A DNA stretch of 64,000 nucleotides from Lotus japonicus (taxonomy: Eukaryota > Streptophyta > Magnoliopsida > Fabales > Fabaceae), in assembly GCF_012489685.1 (NCBI RefSeq), contig NC_080046.1, positions 28,216,223 through 28,280,222 on the forward strand. The letters run 5' to 3'. Both the position numbers and the translations under genes were made by a program. The notes under the pieces are model-generated. The model was not told the origin of the DNA. It ran no database searches and saw only the letters and a list, made by a program, of their open reading frames with translations. Positions 19,840 through 32,182 of the stretch are shown piece after piece; within the stretch, counting starts at the first letter, position 1; every line of letters starts with the position of its first letter.

Positions 19840-22800
19840 ACCTCCTATCCGTACTTTTTGATTCCGGTGCAACGCATTCATTTATCTCTAGGGAATGCGC
19901 GATCAGATTAAAACTTCCTATTACTGCTTTGAGCTTCGATCTGATAGTTACTACTCCTGCCAAGACTTTACTTGCTAATTCAGCATGCATGTATTGTTCG
20001 ATAACATATAACAATAGGATCTACCAAGCTAACCTAGTATGCCTAACTCTTAAGAACCTAGATATTATCCTAGGAATGGATTGGTTGTCCCGCTATCATT
20101 GTCTTTTGGACTGCAACCGAAAGAGAGTGGTATTTCCTGATTCGGATCTTTCTGAGTATCTATCTGCCAATCACATTGGCGTCTCTTTGAACGAGGGATC
20201 TCAAGAGTATTCCGTTCTGCTGAGCTTGGAGAGTAAAGGGAATCCGGGAGTTGATAGTATTCCAGTGGTGAAAGAGTTCGCAGATGTTTTTCCTGGCGAT
20301 GTACCTGGATTGCCGCCTGTACGCGACATTGAGTTTGCTATAGACATCGTACCGGGAACAGGGCCGATTTCGATTGCACCATATCGTATGGCACCTGCGG
20401 AGCTAGTGGAATTGAAGTCCCAACTAGAAGATCTGTTGTCGAAGGGATTTATTCGACCAAGTGTTTCACCTTGGGGAGCGCCAGTCTTATTAGTGAAGAA
20501 GAAGGACGGGAAATCGAGACTATGTGTCGACTACCGACAATTGAACAAGGTAACCGTTAAGAATAGGTATCCGTTACCTAGAATTGACGATTTGATGGAT
20601 CAACTGCGAGGAGCTACAATATTCTCGAAGATTGACCTGAAGTCGGGTTATCATCAAATCAGGGTCAAGAACGAGGACATCCAGAAGACGGCATTCAGAA
20701 CCCGTTATGGACACTATGAGTACTTAGTGATGCCATTTGGGGTGACAAATGCACCGGCAATATTCATGGCTTACATGAATATGACTTTCCATACATTCTT
20801 GGATCGATTCGTCGTGGTGTTTATCGACGATATTCTGATCTACTCAAAGAATGCTGAAGACCATGAAGAGCACTTGCGACAAGTTTTACAAGTGTTAAGG
20901 GAGAAGGAGTTGTATGCCAATCCTTCTAAGTGCGAGTTTTGGCTCGAAGAGGTAAAATTCTTAGGCCATGTGATCTCTAAGGAGGGAATAGCTGTGGACC
21001 CAGCAAAGGTAGAGACCGTATTGTCATGGGAACGGCCAAAGACTGTGACTGAGATCAGAAGTTTTGTCGGTTTGGCGGGATACTATCGTCGCTTTATCGA
21101 GAATTTCGCGAAGATTGTTGGACCTTTGACTCAACTGACGAGGAAGGATCAACCTTTCGCATGGACTGAAGCGTGCGAAACTAGTTTTCAGACGATGAAG
21201 GAACGGTTGACGACGTCACCTGTACTCGTCTTACCGCAACCGGAGGAACCTTATGAAGTATATTGTGATGCTTCGCATCAAGGTTTGGGATGTGTGCTGA
21301 TGCAACATCGGAAGGTGGTTGCTTATGCTTCAAGACAACTGAAGGTGCATGAGAAGAATTATCCAACTCATGACTTGGAACTAGCTGCAATCGTATTTGC
21401 GCTGAAGATTTGGAGACATCACTTATATGGATGCAATTTCACCATATTTAGTGATCATAAGAGCTTGAAGTATTTGTTTGAGCAGAAGGAGCTGAACATG
21501 AGACAGCGTCGGTGGATGGAATTTCTCAAAGATTACGAGTTCACTCTGCAATATCATCCTGGAAAGGCGAACGTAGTTGCTGATGCCTTGAGCAGGAAGA
21601 TGCACATCTCGTCGATGATGGTGAAGGAGCTGCAACTGCTGGAACAGTTTAGAGATTTGAGCTTGGATGTGAGATTGTCCGAAGGGGAACTGAAGTTCGG
21701 AATGATCAGAATCACAAATGGATTGATGGAAGAAATCCGAGACCAACAGTTACAAGATGAGTTTCTGCTCGGGAAAAGGAATTTGGTAAGTCAAGGTAAA
21801 GACCCAGAATTCAAGGTAGGAAGTGACAATATCCTACGGTGCAAGGATAGGGTTTGTGTACCTAACAACCCTGACTTGAGAAGATTGATTATGGATGAAG
21901 GTCACAAGAGCAAGTTAAGCATTCATCCTGGAATGAAGAAGATGTACCAAGACTTGAAGATGAATTTTTGGTGGCCAGGAATGAAAAGACAAGTGGCTGA
22001 ATATGTAGCTGCATGTCTGACATGTCAGAAGGCGAAGGTGGAGCATCAGAAGTCTTCAGGTATGCTACAAAGCTTGGATGTGCCAGAATGGAAATGGGAT
22101 AGCATATCGATGGATTTCGTCGTGGCTTTGCCAAGAACTCAGAAGGGATACGATTCTATTTGGGTAATCGTGGATCGACTGACTAAGTCGGCTCATTTCG
22201 TACCGGTGAGGACTACGTACAACGTGGAGAAACTATCAGAGTTATATATAGGGAGATTGTACGACTTCACGGAGTACCGACAAGTATTGTATCCGATCGA
22301 GACCCGAAGTTTACATCACATTTTTGGGGAGCTCTTCAAGAAGCTTTGGTAACGAGGCTGAGACTAAGTTCTGCTTATCATCCTCAGACTGATGGACAGA
22401 CTGAGAGAACTATTCAGTCGTTGGAGGATTTGCTACGCGCTTGCGTTCTAGACCACAAGGGCAGTTGGGATACCTTATTGCCATTGATTGAGTTCACATA
22501 CAACAACAGTTTTCATACGAGCATAGGTATGGCACCGTATGAGGCTTTGTATGGCCGCAAGTGTAGAACACCTTTGTGTTGGTACCAAAACGGAGAAAAT
22601 CTGTTGGTAGGACCGGAACTTCTGCAACAGACCACTGAGAAGATCAAGCAGATCAGAGAGAAGATGAGGACTTCTCAGAGTAGACAGAAGAGTTATGCAG
22701 ATCAGAGGCGCAGAACTCTGGAGTTCGAAGAAGGAGATCATGTATTTCTGAGAGTTACTCAGACGACGGGTGTTGGTCGAGCAATCAAGTCAAAGAAGCT

Positions 22801-23152
22801 TACGCCCAAGTTCATTGGACCGTATCAGATCACTCGTCGAATTGGACCAGTCGCATATCAGATTGCACTACCTCCATTTCTATCAAATATTCATGATGTA
22901 TTCCACGTGTCACAACTGAGGAAATATATTGCGGATCCGACACATGTTATCGAGCTGGATGATATTGAGTTGAAGGATGATCTGTCTTTCGAGACACCGC
23001 CAATTAGCATTGGTGACACCAGGATAAAACAGTTGAGAGGGAAAGAGATCGAGTTAGTGAAGGTCATTTGGAATAAAGACACTGGTGATGCGACATGGGA
23101 GCTGAAGGAGAAGATTCAAGGACAGTATCCAGAACTTTTTACTAACCCTTAA
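19840..23152 (+). pseudogene. pol: Chromovirus pol with a 1-base deletion in the integrase
   Basis: The frame is open from the SvA-2 junction: protease [11 protein letters not shown] (Asp codon 19860); reverse transcriptase with FIDD at 20820-20831; RNase H beginning at YCDASH (Asp codon 21267) and ending near ADALSRK; integrase zinc module (HPGMKKMY ... CLTCQKAK); integrase core Asp in MDFVVALP. Near 22250 (ATATAGGGAGATTG) one base, probably a G, is missing, so the frame runs to a stop at 22352. The homologous reading resumes in another frame ([13 protein letters not shown], then [14 protein letters not shown]) to TAA 23150-23152. The last 50 residues ([16 protein letters not shown] ... ATWELKEKI) resemble a chromodomain. 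One lesion in a G run could be a sequencing error. Confidence 0.92.
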
Positions 23153-23170
23153 GTTTCGAGGTCGAAACTT

Positions 23171-23189
23171 TCTTTTTGGAGGGTAGTAA
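23171..23189 (+). promoter_or_regulatory. Chr-1 polypurine tract region
   Basis: TTTTTGGAGGGTAGTAA lies directly before the LTR and follows the hairpin-forming GTTTCGAGGTCGAAAC (23155-23170). This is the usual arrangement at the 3' end of Tekay-type elements. Confidence 0.6.
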
Positions 23190-23900
23190 TGTAAGGCCCA
23201 AGTTTTTTTTAAGCTTATGCTAAGTGAATAAACTTCTTATTCACGATTAGGGTTGATGTAATGCGAAGGGAAACCTGAACGAAAGTTTATTAAATGAAAT
23301 ATATTTATGAAGGAGAAAGTTCAGGAAAAGTTCAAGGATTGCATTATGATCGATAAAGGTTATAGCACGATCGTTACACGCTTAAACCTAGGTCAGAAAC
23401 CCTAGTATATAGCTAATTTTCACTTTTAGGCACGCTGGCAGTTAATTCCAAAAATCTTCAGAGAAATGTTAGAACTTCTCTTTTTCCATATATCACCATC
23501 ATTTCGAGGCGAAACTCTAGGATCTACGAACGTCCGATTCCAATCATCGGAAGTTTGCCGAGAACGAAACCCTGGTTTTTTCAAAACCCTAGAATTTCTC
23601 GACAATGAAGACTTTTTCTATCCAGAGCTTCAAATGAATATTCTACACGCGTACACCCATTTCTCTTGATGATTTCAATCTTTCTTCAGAAGGAAGTTTT
23701 CTATTCCGACATTCGATGCAAAAAGCAACTTATCGGGTAAAATAGTTTTATACCGACTATGCTTAGGTTGCCAAAAATACAAAGAGACCTCATTTTAGTT
23801 TTGGAATTCTTTCGCCAAAACATATCTATTAATTCACGGAGAATGACGCCGGAAAAATCAGATTCGCGAAACTTTCATTTTCCCGCGAATTTCCAACCTT

Positions 23901-23908
23901 TATATATA
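23901..23908 (+). promoter_or_regulatory. Chr-1 LTR TATA box
   Basis: TATATATAGC after ACCTT, about 710 bp into the LTR, at the same place in Chr-2 and Chr-3. Confidence 0.6.
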
Positions 23909-25508
23909 GCAAAGAAAGGAAGAAAAACTCAAATTTTCTTCCATTTTCTTCATCAAGGCCGAGAGTTCTACAAGGGAGGGAGAAGAGAAGATTTTCTTCA
24001 TCGTTTGCTTGATCGTCGATCAATCAGTTGCTACTTCAAGGCTTCGAGGTATAGTCGCTAATCCTTACCTCTGATCGCTTTTTCCATAGCTTTTCTGTAG
24101 AGTTTTCTGAGCGGATAGTTTATGGGTTTTTGCAAAACTATCCTGAATCTTTCATTTCTGATTCTAAACCTCTTCCTTATGCGCCCAAGATCACTTCTGC
24201 CGGGTTAGATTTTCCGTTATGTCGCCGGAATTCCGCCGGAATCAATTTGAACCTAAAATACCCATTTTTGGAGTTTTTGGTGTAAAGCTTCAACCTTTAG
24301 GCTGAAAACTATCGCCTTAGCTTAGTGCTAGTAGGATTAGTTGTCATAAACGTCGTTGGTGACGTCCCTGCAAAATTTTATTTTTGGGATTTCAGTTTTG
24401 AAAATCCTAAGTTAAAAATCATGACCAAACTACCCCTGCGACAGTTTTTGATCCGATAATTTTTCCGAGTTCAGAATACCCTTAGTTACGGCTTATGAAA
24501 GCATAGGAACCAAGTTTGATCGAAGAAAAATCGAGTCTCCTAATTACCTAAAGTGGCCGAACCTATTAAAGGGAGAGGAGGAAATTTCCTTTTCCGAAAA
24601 CTTGTCTTTTCGCGCTAGATTATCGTACCTTAGAGTATAGATTACTTCGAGTAACCTTAGTAAGTATTGATAGCTTAGTTTTCGATAGATTCTGATAGTA
24701 TTTCTGTGGTTTTGCTCTAAAGGTGATTTTGAGGAATTCCCAGAGGAGCAAGCCTTTGATTGTGAACAAGTGTTAGGAGATCGTCCTGGAGAATCTACAG
24801 GTGAGGGCTTCTCACTGAATCTCTAGTTAATGCTTAGGGTCGATGTTTTCGACATTGTTTATTGTTTATGCACTGGATTGTGTGTGATTGGAAAATGTTT
24901 TCTGAGGCTTCGGCTGACAATGTAGATGATTCATCTACTGAATGTTTTTGAGATTGACTTACATGCTATGTGCTATGTGGGTAATCTAGGATGTGTGGTG
25001 CATGCTTTATACGCTAAGTGTTAAGTGTTTATGATGAGATTTATGGATATATGACATGTTGTTGATTGTGATGATTTAAATATGCTTTGCACTAGAAACT
25101 GAGATTCTGAATGGTGAGGATAGCGGGCAGGTCATGCCGATTTTATTTTGAGAGTTTTGGAGGAAGCTTGATAGGACGAATGAGATTCGGGCCTTGTTAT
25201 GATGTTTATGGATCGAGACATTCTCTGGAGTCATTTGGGGATTTGGAGATCCCGAGAACTTATAGGAATTTCGATAAGACTAAAAAGGATATTATTTTAT
25301 AAGGAAAATTCATAAGACATTAAACAACCTCTAAACCTTTAAATAATGATAACAATCTCGAGTGCAAGTTGAGGATTGAATCTTAGTTGTGGAAAGCGAG
25401 AAGTGTCGTCGGATCCAAGGGTTGAGAAAGATTGTGAGTTCTGAGTATGTTGATACTCATTCGCTCTGGGAGCAGTTTGTTTAGCCATCCAAGGGATGTG
25501 CCGAGAAG

Positions 25509-25764
25509 CTTCACTGAGGCGTGAGACCTTGTGAATGCATGATACTCCACTGAGGCGTGAGACCTTGTGGAAAGCATGGATCTTCACTGAGGCGTGAGAC
25601 CTCGTGAACAGCATGAAGCTTCACTGAGGCGTGAGACCTTGTGAATGCGGGATACTCCACTGAGGCGTGAGACCTTGTGGAAAGCATGGAACTCCACTGA
25701 GGCGTGAGACCTTGTGAGAGCATGAAACTTCACTGAAGCGGGAGACTTCGTGAGAGCATTGATG
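25509..25764 (+). repeat. Minisatellite in Chr-1 LTR, 7 copies of 36-37 bp
   Basis: Unit starts at 25509, 25545, 25582, 25619, 25655, 25692 and 25728. The core is CACTGAGGCGTGAGACCTTG with a variable tail. The spacing alternates 36 and 37, suggesting growth partly by copying of larger blocks. Absent from Chr-2 and Chr-3. Confidence 0.9.
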
Positions 25765-27617
25765 ACTCGAAGAGTTATCGTGAGTGGTTGTACTCATTTT
25801 ATGATTATTGTATTTTGTCGCAGAATCGACTTTTACCTTAGGGTAAGCTTTTAGAGACATTAATTTACCTAGAACACGTGGCGACGTGTCGAGTGAGGTC
25901 GGAGACGTTGTTTGGTTAATCATATTGCATTCATGCATACATAGGAGGTTAATACACGGCGTGATACCGGACCTCGGATTTCCGTGAAAGAGCGTCTGTA
26001 GACGTCTCTTGTAGCAGACCGAAATGGCAGACCTACGGGTTACGGCTGATCTGACTACCGCTGTCGTTGGAGTAAGAGGCACGCGGGCCGAAATGGTCCC
26101 ACCGTGGCTGGTGCTAGGGCTGATCCGTTGATGTCCATCCGTTCCGGATTGCATATTGGTTGACTGGGTTAACCTGCATATCATTTCATGCAACATGCAT
26201 ACTGACATAGTTGATGAGTGTGTTTGGTACTTGTTAATTCTATTTGAGGCATGTTAACTGTGATTTACTGTCGTTTATGTTCATTGAGAAATATGCAACC
26301 CTAGGATGTTATCCCTAGCTATAAGCCTAAGTGGCTATTTCCTTATCTGTATCTATTGGTGGTATTATTTATATAATTCTTTGGAGTTGACCCTCGCGTC
26401 TTCTGTGTGTGCTTTGGCGGACAAACGCCCTTTGTCAGATGCCTTTGGCGGGCTGATTCATGATGGTTCATCCTTCGGGAGGAACTAGGGTTGAGATGCA
26501 GGAACTGGAGCGTATCGCGGTTGCGAGAGGAGGACGGATGGTGTATGTAGACTAGGTCGTTCTGGATTTCGAATTCGGACGACGATCATGCTAGCATGTA
26601 GGATTGAGTATTAGTGTGAGCTCCTCGAGATGGGATTAGTGTAGGAGTAGAGTCCTAGCTCTGAACATCATTTGTTCCTTTGGGAACAGGGTAGTTTCCC
26701 ACCTATAGCTTTTTGTGTGGTTTCTTTACGGGAATCACAGGGAGTTGGTTGGACTTAGGAGGTCTTGCTTCAGGCCGATGGGCCAGCTTATTCTCAGTTT
26801 TGAGGGATGGTGTTGCGGACACTTGACCTTTCTTGTGGATTGTACCTTTTGCCTTCGGGCGTTACACTTTTCTTTCCGTCACTGGAGGTTTACTCGTGAC
26901 GAGGTTGCTTCTTACAGCGGGGGCTGTTTATATATTGTATATTAGTTCTATTGCTTTTCGCATTCGGGTTTTATTCAATTCAGTCTTGTCTTAGTTATTA
27001 TCAAAAAAAAATATTCACGTTTTTCCGCATTAAGTTTATTTTTGGTTACTAAAGTGACGCCACCGAAATCGGGGTGTTACAAGCACGATCGTTATACGCT
27101 TAAACCTAGGTCAGAAACCCTAGTATATAGCTAGTTTTTACTTTTAGGCACGATGGAAGTTAATTCCAAAAATCTTCAGAGAAATGTTAGAACTTCTCTT
27201 TTTCCATATATCACAATCGTTTCGAGGCGAAACTCTAGGATCTACGAACGTCCGATTCCAATCATCGGAAGTTTGCCGAAACCAAAACCCTGGTATTTCA
27301 GAACCCTAGAATCACTCGACAATGAAGACTTTTTCTATTCGGAACATCAAATGAAGATTCTACACGCGTACACCCATTTCTCTTGATGATTTCAATCTTT
27401 CTTCAGAAGGAAGTTTTCTATTCCGACAATCGATGCAAAAAGCAACTTATCGGGTAAAATAGTTTTACACCGACTTTGCATTAGTTACCAAAAATACAAG
27501 GAGACCTCATTTTAGTTTTGGAATTCTTTCGCCAAAACCTATCTTAGAATTCATGGAGAATGAAGCCGGAAAAATCAGATTCGCGAAACTTTCATTTTCC
27601 CGCGTTTTGCCAACCTC

Positions 27618-27625
27618 TATATATA
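27618..27625 (+). promoter_or_regulatory. Chr-2 LTR TATA box
   Basis: TATATATAGCC, equivalent in position to 23901 in Chr-1. Confidence 0.5.
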
Positions 27626-29575
27626 GCCAAGAAAGGAAGAAAAAACACAAAAACTCACCCATTTTCACCAAGGAGGCCGCGAGTTTGAGAAGAGGAGGAG
27701 GAGAAGAGATTTTCTTCATTACTTGCTTGATCGTTGATCCGTTAGTTGCTGCTTCAAGGTTTCGAGGTATAGTCGCTAATCGTTACCTCTGATCGCTTTT
27801 TCCATAGCTTTTCTGTAGACTTTTCTGAGCTGATAGTTTTGAGGTTTTTGCAAAACTATCCTGAATATTTCATTTCTGATTCTAAACCTCTTCCTTACAT
27901 GCCCAAGATCACTTCTGCCGGGTTAGATTTTCCGTTATGTCGCCGGAATTCCGCCGGAATCAATTTTAGCCTTAAATACCCATTTTTGGAGTTTTTGAAG
28001 TAAAGCTTCAACCTTTAGGCTGAAAACTATCGCCTTAGCTTAGTGCTAGTAGGATTAGTTGTCATAAACGTCGTTAGTAACGTCCCTGTCAAATTTGGTT
28101 TTTGGGATTTCAGTTTTGAAAATTCTAAGTTAAAAATAGGAACCAAGTTTGATCGAAGAAAAACCGAACCTTACAATTACCAAAAGTGGTCGTGAGCTTT
28201 TAGGGGGGAGGAGGAAAATTTCCTTTTCCGAAAACTTGTTCTTTCGCGATAGATTATCGTACCTCGGAGTATGTACTACTTCGAGTAACCCTAGTGTCTA
28301 TTGTTTGCTGAGTTTCCGATAGATTCTGATAGTATTTCTGTGGTTTTGCTCTAAAGGTGATTTTGGGGAATTCCCAGAGGAGCAAGCCTTTAATTGTAAA
28401 CAAGTGTTAGGAGATCGTCCTGGAGAATCTACAGGTGAGGGCATCTCACTGAATCTCTAGTTAATGCTTAAGGTCGATTCTTTCGACATTGTTTACTGTT
28501 TATGCAATTGCTTGTGTTTGATTGGAAAAACGTTTTCTGAGGCTTCGGCTGACAATGTAGATGATGCATCTACTGAATGTTTTGATGAGTGAATTACATG
28601 CTAAGTGCTAATTGGGTAATTTAGGATGTGTGGTGCATGCCTTATATGCTAAGTGCTATGTGGTTATTGCTTAATATATTGATATATGACATGTTGATTG
28701 GTTGTGCTGAGTTATTTATACTTATGCAATGAGATCTGAGATTCTGAATGGTGAGAATAGCGGGCAGGTCATGCCGATTTTATTTTGAGAGTTTTAAGAA
28801 AGTTTGATAGGACGAATGAGATTCGGACCTTGTTATGATGTGTATGGATCGAGACATTCTCTGGAGTCATTTGGGGATTTGGAGATCCCGAGAACTGATA
28901 GGAATTGCAATAAGACTAAAAGGATACTATTTTGTAAAGAAAACTCATAAGACATTAAACAACCTCTAAATCTTTAATTAATGATAATAAACTCGAAAGG
29001 AAGGCGTGGAAGTCAAATCTTAGTTTTGGGAAAACGAGAAGTGTCGTCGGATCCCAGTGTTGAGAAAGTTGAGAGGCTTCGAGTATGTAGATGTTGTGGT
29101 GCTGTTGGAGCAGCGTTTGTTGTTGTGCTGTTGGAGCAGCTATGTTGTTGGGCTATCCTGGGGATAAGTCCGGGAAACCGTTAGTTTCCGAGAGTGTGAT
29201 ACTCTGTGCTCGTTGAGCAGATGTGACCATCGGATTGAGATGAGTCGGATGATTTGTAGATCATCATGAGTTATGTGTTGTTGTGAAGTGTTGTCTTTTG
29301 TCGCAGAATCGACTTTACCTTAGGGTAAGCTTTTAGAGACTTTAATTTAGCTAGAACACGTGGCGACGTGTCGAGTGAGATTCGGAGACGTTGTTTGACT
29401 AATCATCCTGCATTCATGCAACATTAATGAGGTATTAACACAGGACGTATTCTGGACCTCGTCGGTTTCCAAAATGGTCATAAGACCCGGAATGCCGTGT
29501 AAGAGCGTTTGTAGACGTCTCTTGTAGCAGACCGAAATGGCAGACCTACGGGTTATGGCTAATCTGGCTACCTTG

Positions 29576-29806
29576 GTTTGGTGTAAGAGACACACGGGCA
29601 GAATGGTCCCACCGTTGCTGGTGCTAGGATTGATCCGTTTGATGTCCATCCCAGAGGCACGCGAGCGGAAATGGTCCCACCGTTGCTGGTGCTAGGATTG
29701 ACTCGTTGATTTCCATACCTATGTTTGGTGTAAGAGGCACGCGGGCAGAATGGTCCCACCGTTGCTGGTGCTAGGATTGATCCGTTTGATGTCCATCCCG
29801 TTCCGG
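29576..29806 (+). repeat. Imperfect triplication in Chr-2 LTR
   Basis: Three copies of a 65-78 bp block with the core GGTCCCACCGTTGCTGGTGC and then TAGGATTGA...TCCAT. Copies 1 and 3 also share GTTTGGTGTAAGAG. Chr-1 has the block once, near 26090-26150. Confidence 0.75.
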
Positions 29807-30741
29807 ATTGCATATTGGTTGACTGGGTTAACCTGCATATCATTTCATGCAACATGCATACTGACTTAGTTGATGAGTGTGTGTGATACTTGTTAATTCT
29901 ATTTGAGGCATGTTAACTGTGATTTACTGTCGTTTATGTTCATTGAGAAATATGCAACCCTAGGATGTTATCCCTAGCTATAAGCCTAAGTGGCTATTTC
30001 CTTATCTGTATCTATCGGTGGTATTATTTATATAATTCTTTGGAGTTGACCCTCGCGTCTTCTGTGTGTGCTTTGGCGGACAAACGCCCTTTGTCAGATG
30101 TCTTTGGCGGGCTGGTTCACGATGGTTCACCCTTCGGGGGAAACTAGGGTTGAGATGCTGGAACAAGAGCGCATCGCGGTAGCGAGAGGAGGACGGATGG
30201 TGAACATAGACTAGGTCGTTCTGGATTCAGATTCGGACGACGATCATGCTAGCATGTAGGTTTTAGTGCTGGTGTGAGCTCCTCAAGATGGGTTTAGTGT
30301 AGGAGTAGAGTCTTAGCTCTGAACATCATTTGTTTCTTTTGGGACAGGGTAGTTTCCCACCTATAGCTTTTTGTGTGGTTTCTTTACAGGATTCATAGAG
30401 AGTTGGTTGGACTTAGGAGGTCTTGCTTCAGGCCGATGGGCCAGCTGATTCTCAGTTTTGAGGGATGGTGTTGCGGACACTTCACCTTTACTTTCAGTCT
30501 GTACATATTGCCTTCGGGCGCTACACTTTTCTTTCCGTCACTGGAGGTTACTCGTGACGAGGTTGTTACTTACAGCGGGGGCTGTATTATATATTGTACA
30601 TTAGTTCTGTTGCTTGTCGCTTTTGGGTTTTATTTAATTCAGTCTTGTACTAGTTATTATCGAAAAAAAAATATTCACGTTTTTCCGCATTAAGTTTACT
30701 TTTGGTTACTAAAGTGACGCCACCGAAATCGGGGTGTTACA

Positions 30742-31189
30742 AGACTTTTCATACTTAGATTCATTTCTACAATCAGAGGCATCACAAGCAACTATTTCTT
30801 CTAACTTAGCAATCTGGTTCTTAAGCACAGAGTTAGAATTGATCAAAGCATGATTATCATTTTTCAAATCAGAAATAATTTTCTCATGTTCAGAAGGAGT
30901 CTTAGAAACAGCAGATAAGTTCTTTTTCAACTTCTTATGCTTAGATAATAAAGAGTTATACTTATCCATGATGTCAGACAAAGCATGTTTCAGTTCAGAG
31001 GTTGAGAAAGAAGCGAATACCTCATTTTCATCGTCTGAGTTAGGATCTCCTTCTGATTCTGAGTCAGAGTCAACAGCTTCCTTTGACTCTGCTCCTTTGT
31101 CTTTGACAATGTCCATGAGTCCTTGGACTTCACCATCAGAGTCAACATCCTCTGACTCTGATTCATCAAATGTTACCATCAGACTCTTC
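30742..31189 (-). pseudogene. gag: SvA-5 gag, C-terminal part (left of SvB)
   Basis: Read on the minus strand from 31189 to 30742 this is the acidic and coiled part of SvA gag ([19 protein letters not shown] to ESKYEKS), continuing the gag interrupted at 41482. It is cut at 30741 by the end of the Chr-2 LTR. The last five bases, TCTTC (31185-31189), are the left copy of the SvB target duplication. Within the piece the frame is open. The remaining gag, pol, env-like gene and 3' LTR of SvA-5 should lie to the left, beyond the nested insertions. Confidence 0.92.
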
Positions 31190-31832
31190 TGTTAAGTTCA
31201 AACGTGTTACAACGTGTTTCAATCTTATTTTGATCCTAACAATTTTTATAAATACTTTTCTCTACTAAAATCTAATTCCAGATGTTAATGACATTTTTCA
31301 GGAAATATATATTATAAGGTTGCATGCTTCAACGAATATGTCTAAGCCTTATAAGGAAAAAGAAGTTTACGCAAGATATGACCGCATCGTCCAGTAAACA
31401 AGGAAGACACTTATTCTGTATCGTTTCATGCCACGTCATACCTCAGAATTTCAGAAGAAGCCTTTGAGCGGGAAAGTCAAAATTGTATCTCAACTATTTG
31501 CCCCATGCTTTAGTCAGAAGGAAACTAATCTGGTCACGTGCAAACTGATTTACCTTTGAAGAGAGAAGTCTCGATGACCAATGAAGAGGAAAAAGGACAA
31601 CACGTCAACATCACTTTTCCAAAATGTCTCTCTTCTGCAAAGTAGCCCAAAGCTATCACCACCTACTAGCTGACAAAGTACACCTTTTTGGCTAAATGAT
31701 AGCTTTGAACAGCAGCATGCATTTAATGAAGCTACCAACCGGAGATTTGAATCAATGGTTAGATGACACTCACAACGGCTACAAACAACGGCCAGATTTT
31801 GTGTCTCAACGGCTACACAACTAGCAAGATCA

Positions 31833-31840
31833 TATATAAA
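31833..31840 (+). promoter_or_regulatory. SvB 5' LTR TATA box
   Basis: TATATAAAGG in the context CAAGATCATATATAAAGGAC, about 640 bp into the LTR. The repeat array lies downstream, in the transcribed R/U5 part. Confidence 0.65.
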
Positions 31841-32182
31841 GGACATATCTGAAGATTGAAGAAGAAAAGAAGAGAAAAATTTATTGCAAGAAAAGAAAGA
31901 ACTCAGAGCAGTTACTCCAAACATTCTTCAAAGCATTAAAAGCTCACAGCAGATTTCCTAAGAGTCAAATCCGATCTCATACCTCTGCGAAATCAAGAGA
32001 GAATACCAAACCTTAAAAGAGTCAAACCTCTTCTCTTACTTCTCTCTTAGATTCTGAACTCTTGTGTGTTCCAACGTCCTTTCAGAACCCAAAACACTTG
32101 AGAGTTCCAGTGCCATAAATTGTCTACACCAACTCTTTTGAGAAGAGATTTCTTGTAGAGCCAAACAATCTTGTTGATTGTG

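Larger units (their letters stand above)
19840..27081 (+). mobile_element. Chr-1, Tekay/Del-type chromovirus (3' part: pol and 3' LTR)
   Basis: Ty3/gypsy order (protease - RT - RNase H - integrase - chromodomain-like tail), then an LTR of 3892 bp beginning TGTAAGGCCC and ending GGGGTGTTACA. Long LTRs, the GTTTCGAGG...CGAAACTTTC sequence before the polypurine tract and the C-terminal chromodomain fit the Tekay/Del clade. Its gag and 5' LTR must lie left of SvA-2, outside the assembled part. The sequence after 27081 is Chr-2 LTR from its position 175, as if Chr-1 had inserted there. Confidence 0.9.
23190..27081 (+). repeat. Chr-1 3' LTR (3892 bp)
   Basis: Termini TGTAA...TTACA. TATATATA at 23901. 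No believable gene: open frames inside it (for example on the minus strand at 25621-26208) consist of the minisatellite and have no domain. The right two-thirds carry a seven-copy 36-37 bp repeat. The last 100 bp (GCCACCGAAATCGGGG) are shared with the ends of Chr-2 and Chr-3. Confidence 0.9.
27082..30741 (+). repeat. Chr-2 LTR lacking its first ~174 bp
   Basis: It starts at AGCACGATCG, which matches position 175 of the Chr-1 LTR (23364), and continues in parallel to the terminal GGGGTGTTACA at 30741. It is clearly diverged from Chr-1 (many substitutions and a different internal repeat), so it is not a fresh tandem duplication. The simplest reading is that Chr-1 inserted into this LTR, with AGCAC (27082-27086) as the target duplication. 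At 30742 it abuts SvA-5 gag, and AGACT there is its own expected duplication. Whether Chr-2 was a full element or a solo LTR cannot be told from this window. Confidence 0.85.

Noticed and set aside
25509..25764. Regularly spaced repeats resembling a CRISPR array
   Set aside because: Units are contiguous and diverged with no unique spacers of constant length, in a eukaryotic LTR. It is a minisatellite.
25621..26208. 195-codon minus-strand open frame in the Chr-1 LTR
   Set aside because: Part of it is the translated minisatellite and the rest has no domain. It is not open in Chr-2 or Chr-3.
23190..30741. A simple recent tandem duplication of the chromovirus LTR
   Set aside because: The two units differ by many substitutions and by their internal repeats, and the second starts at LTR position 175. 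Insertion of one element into another fits better.
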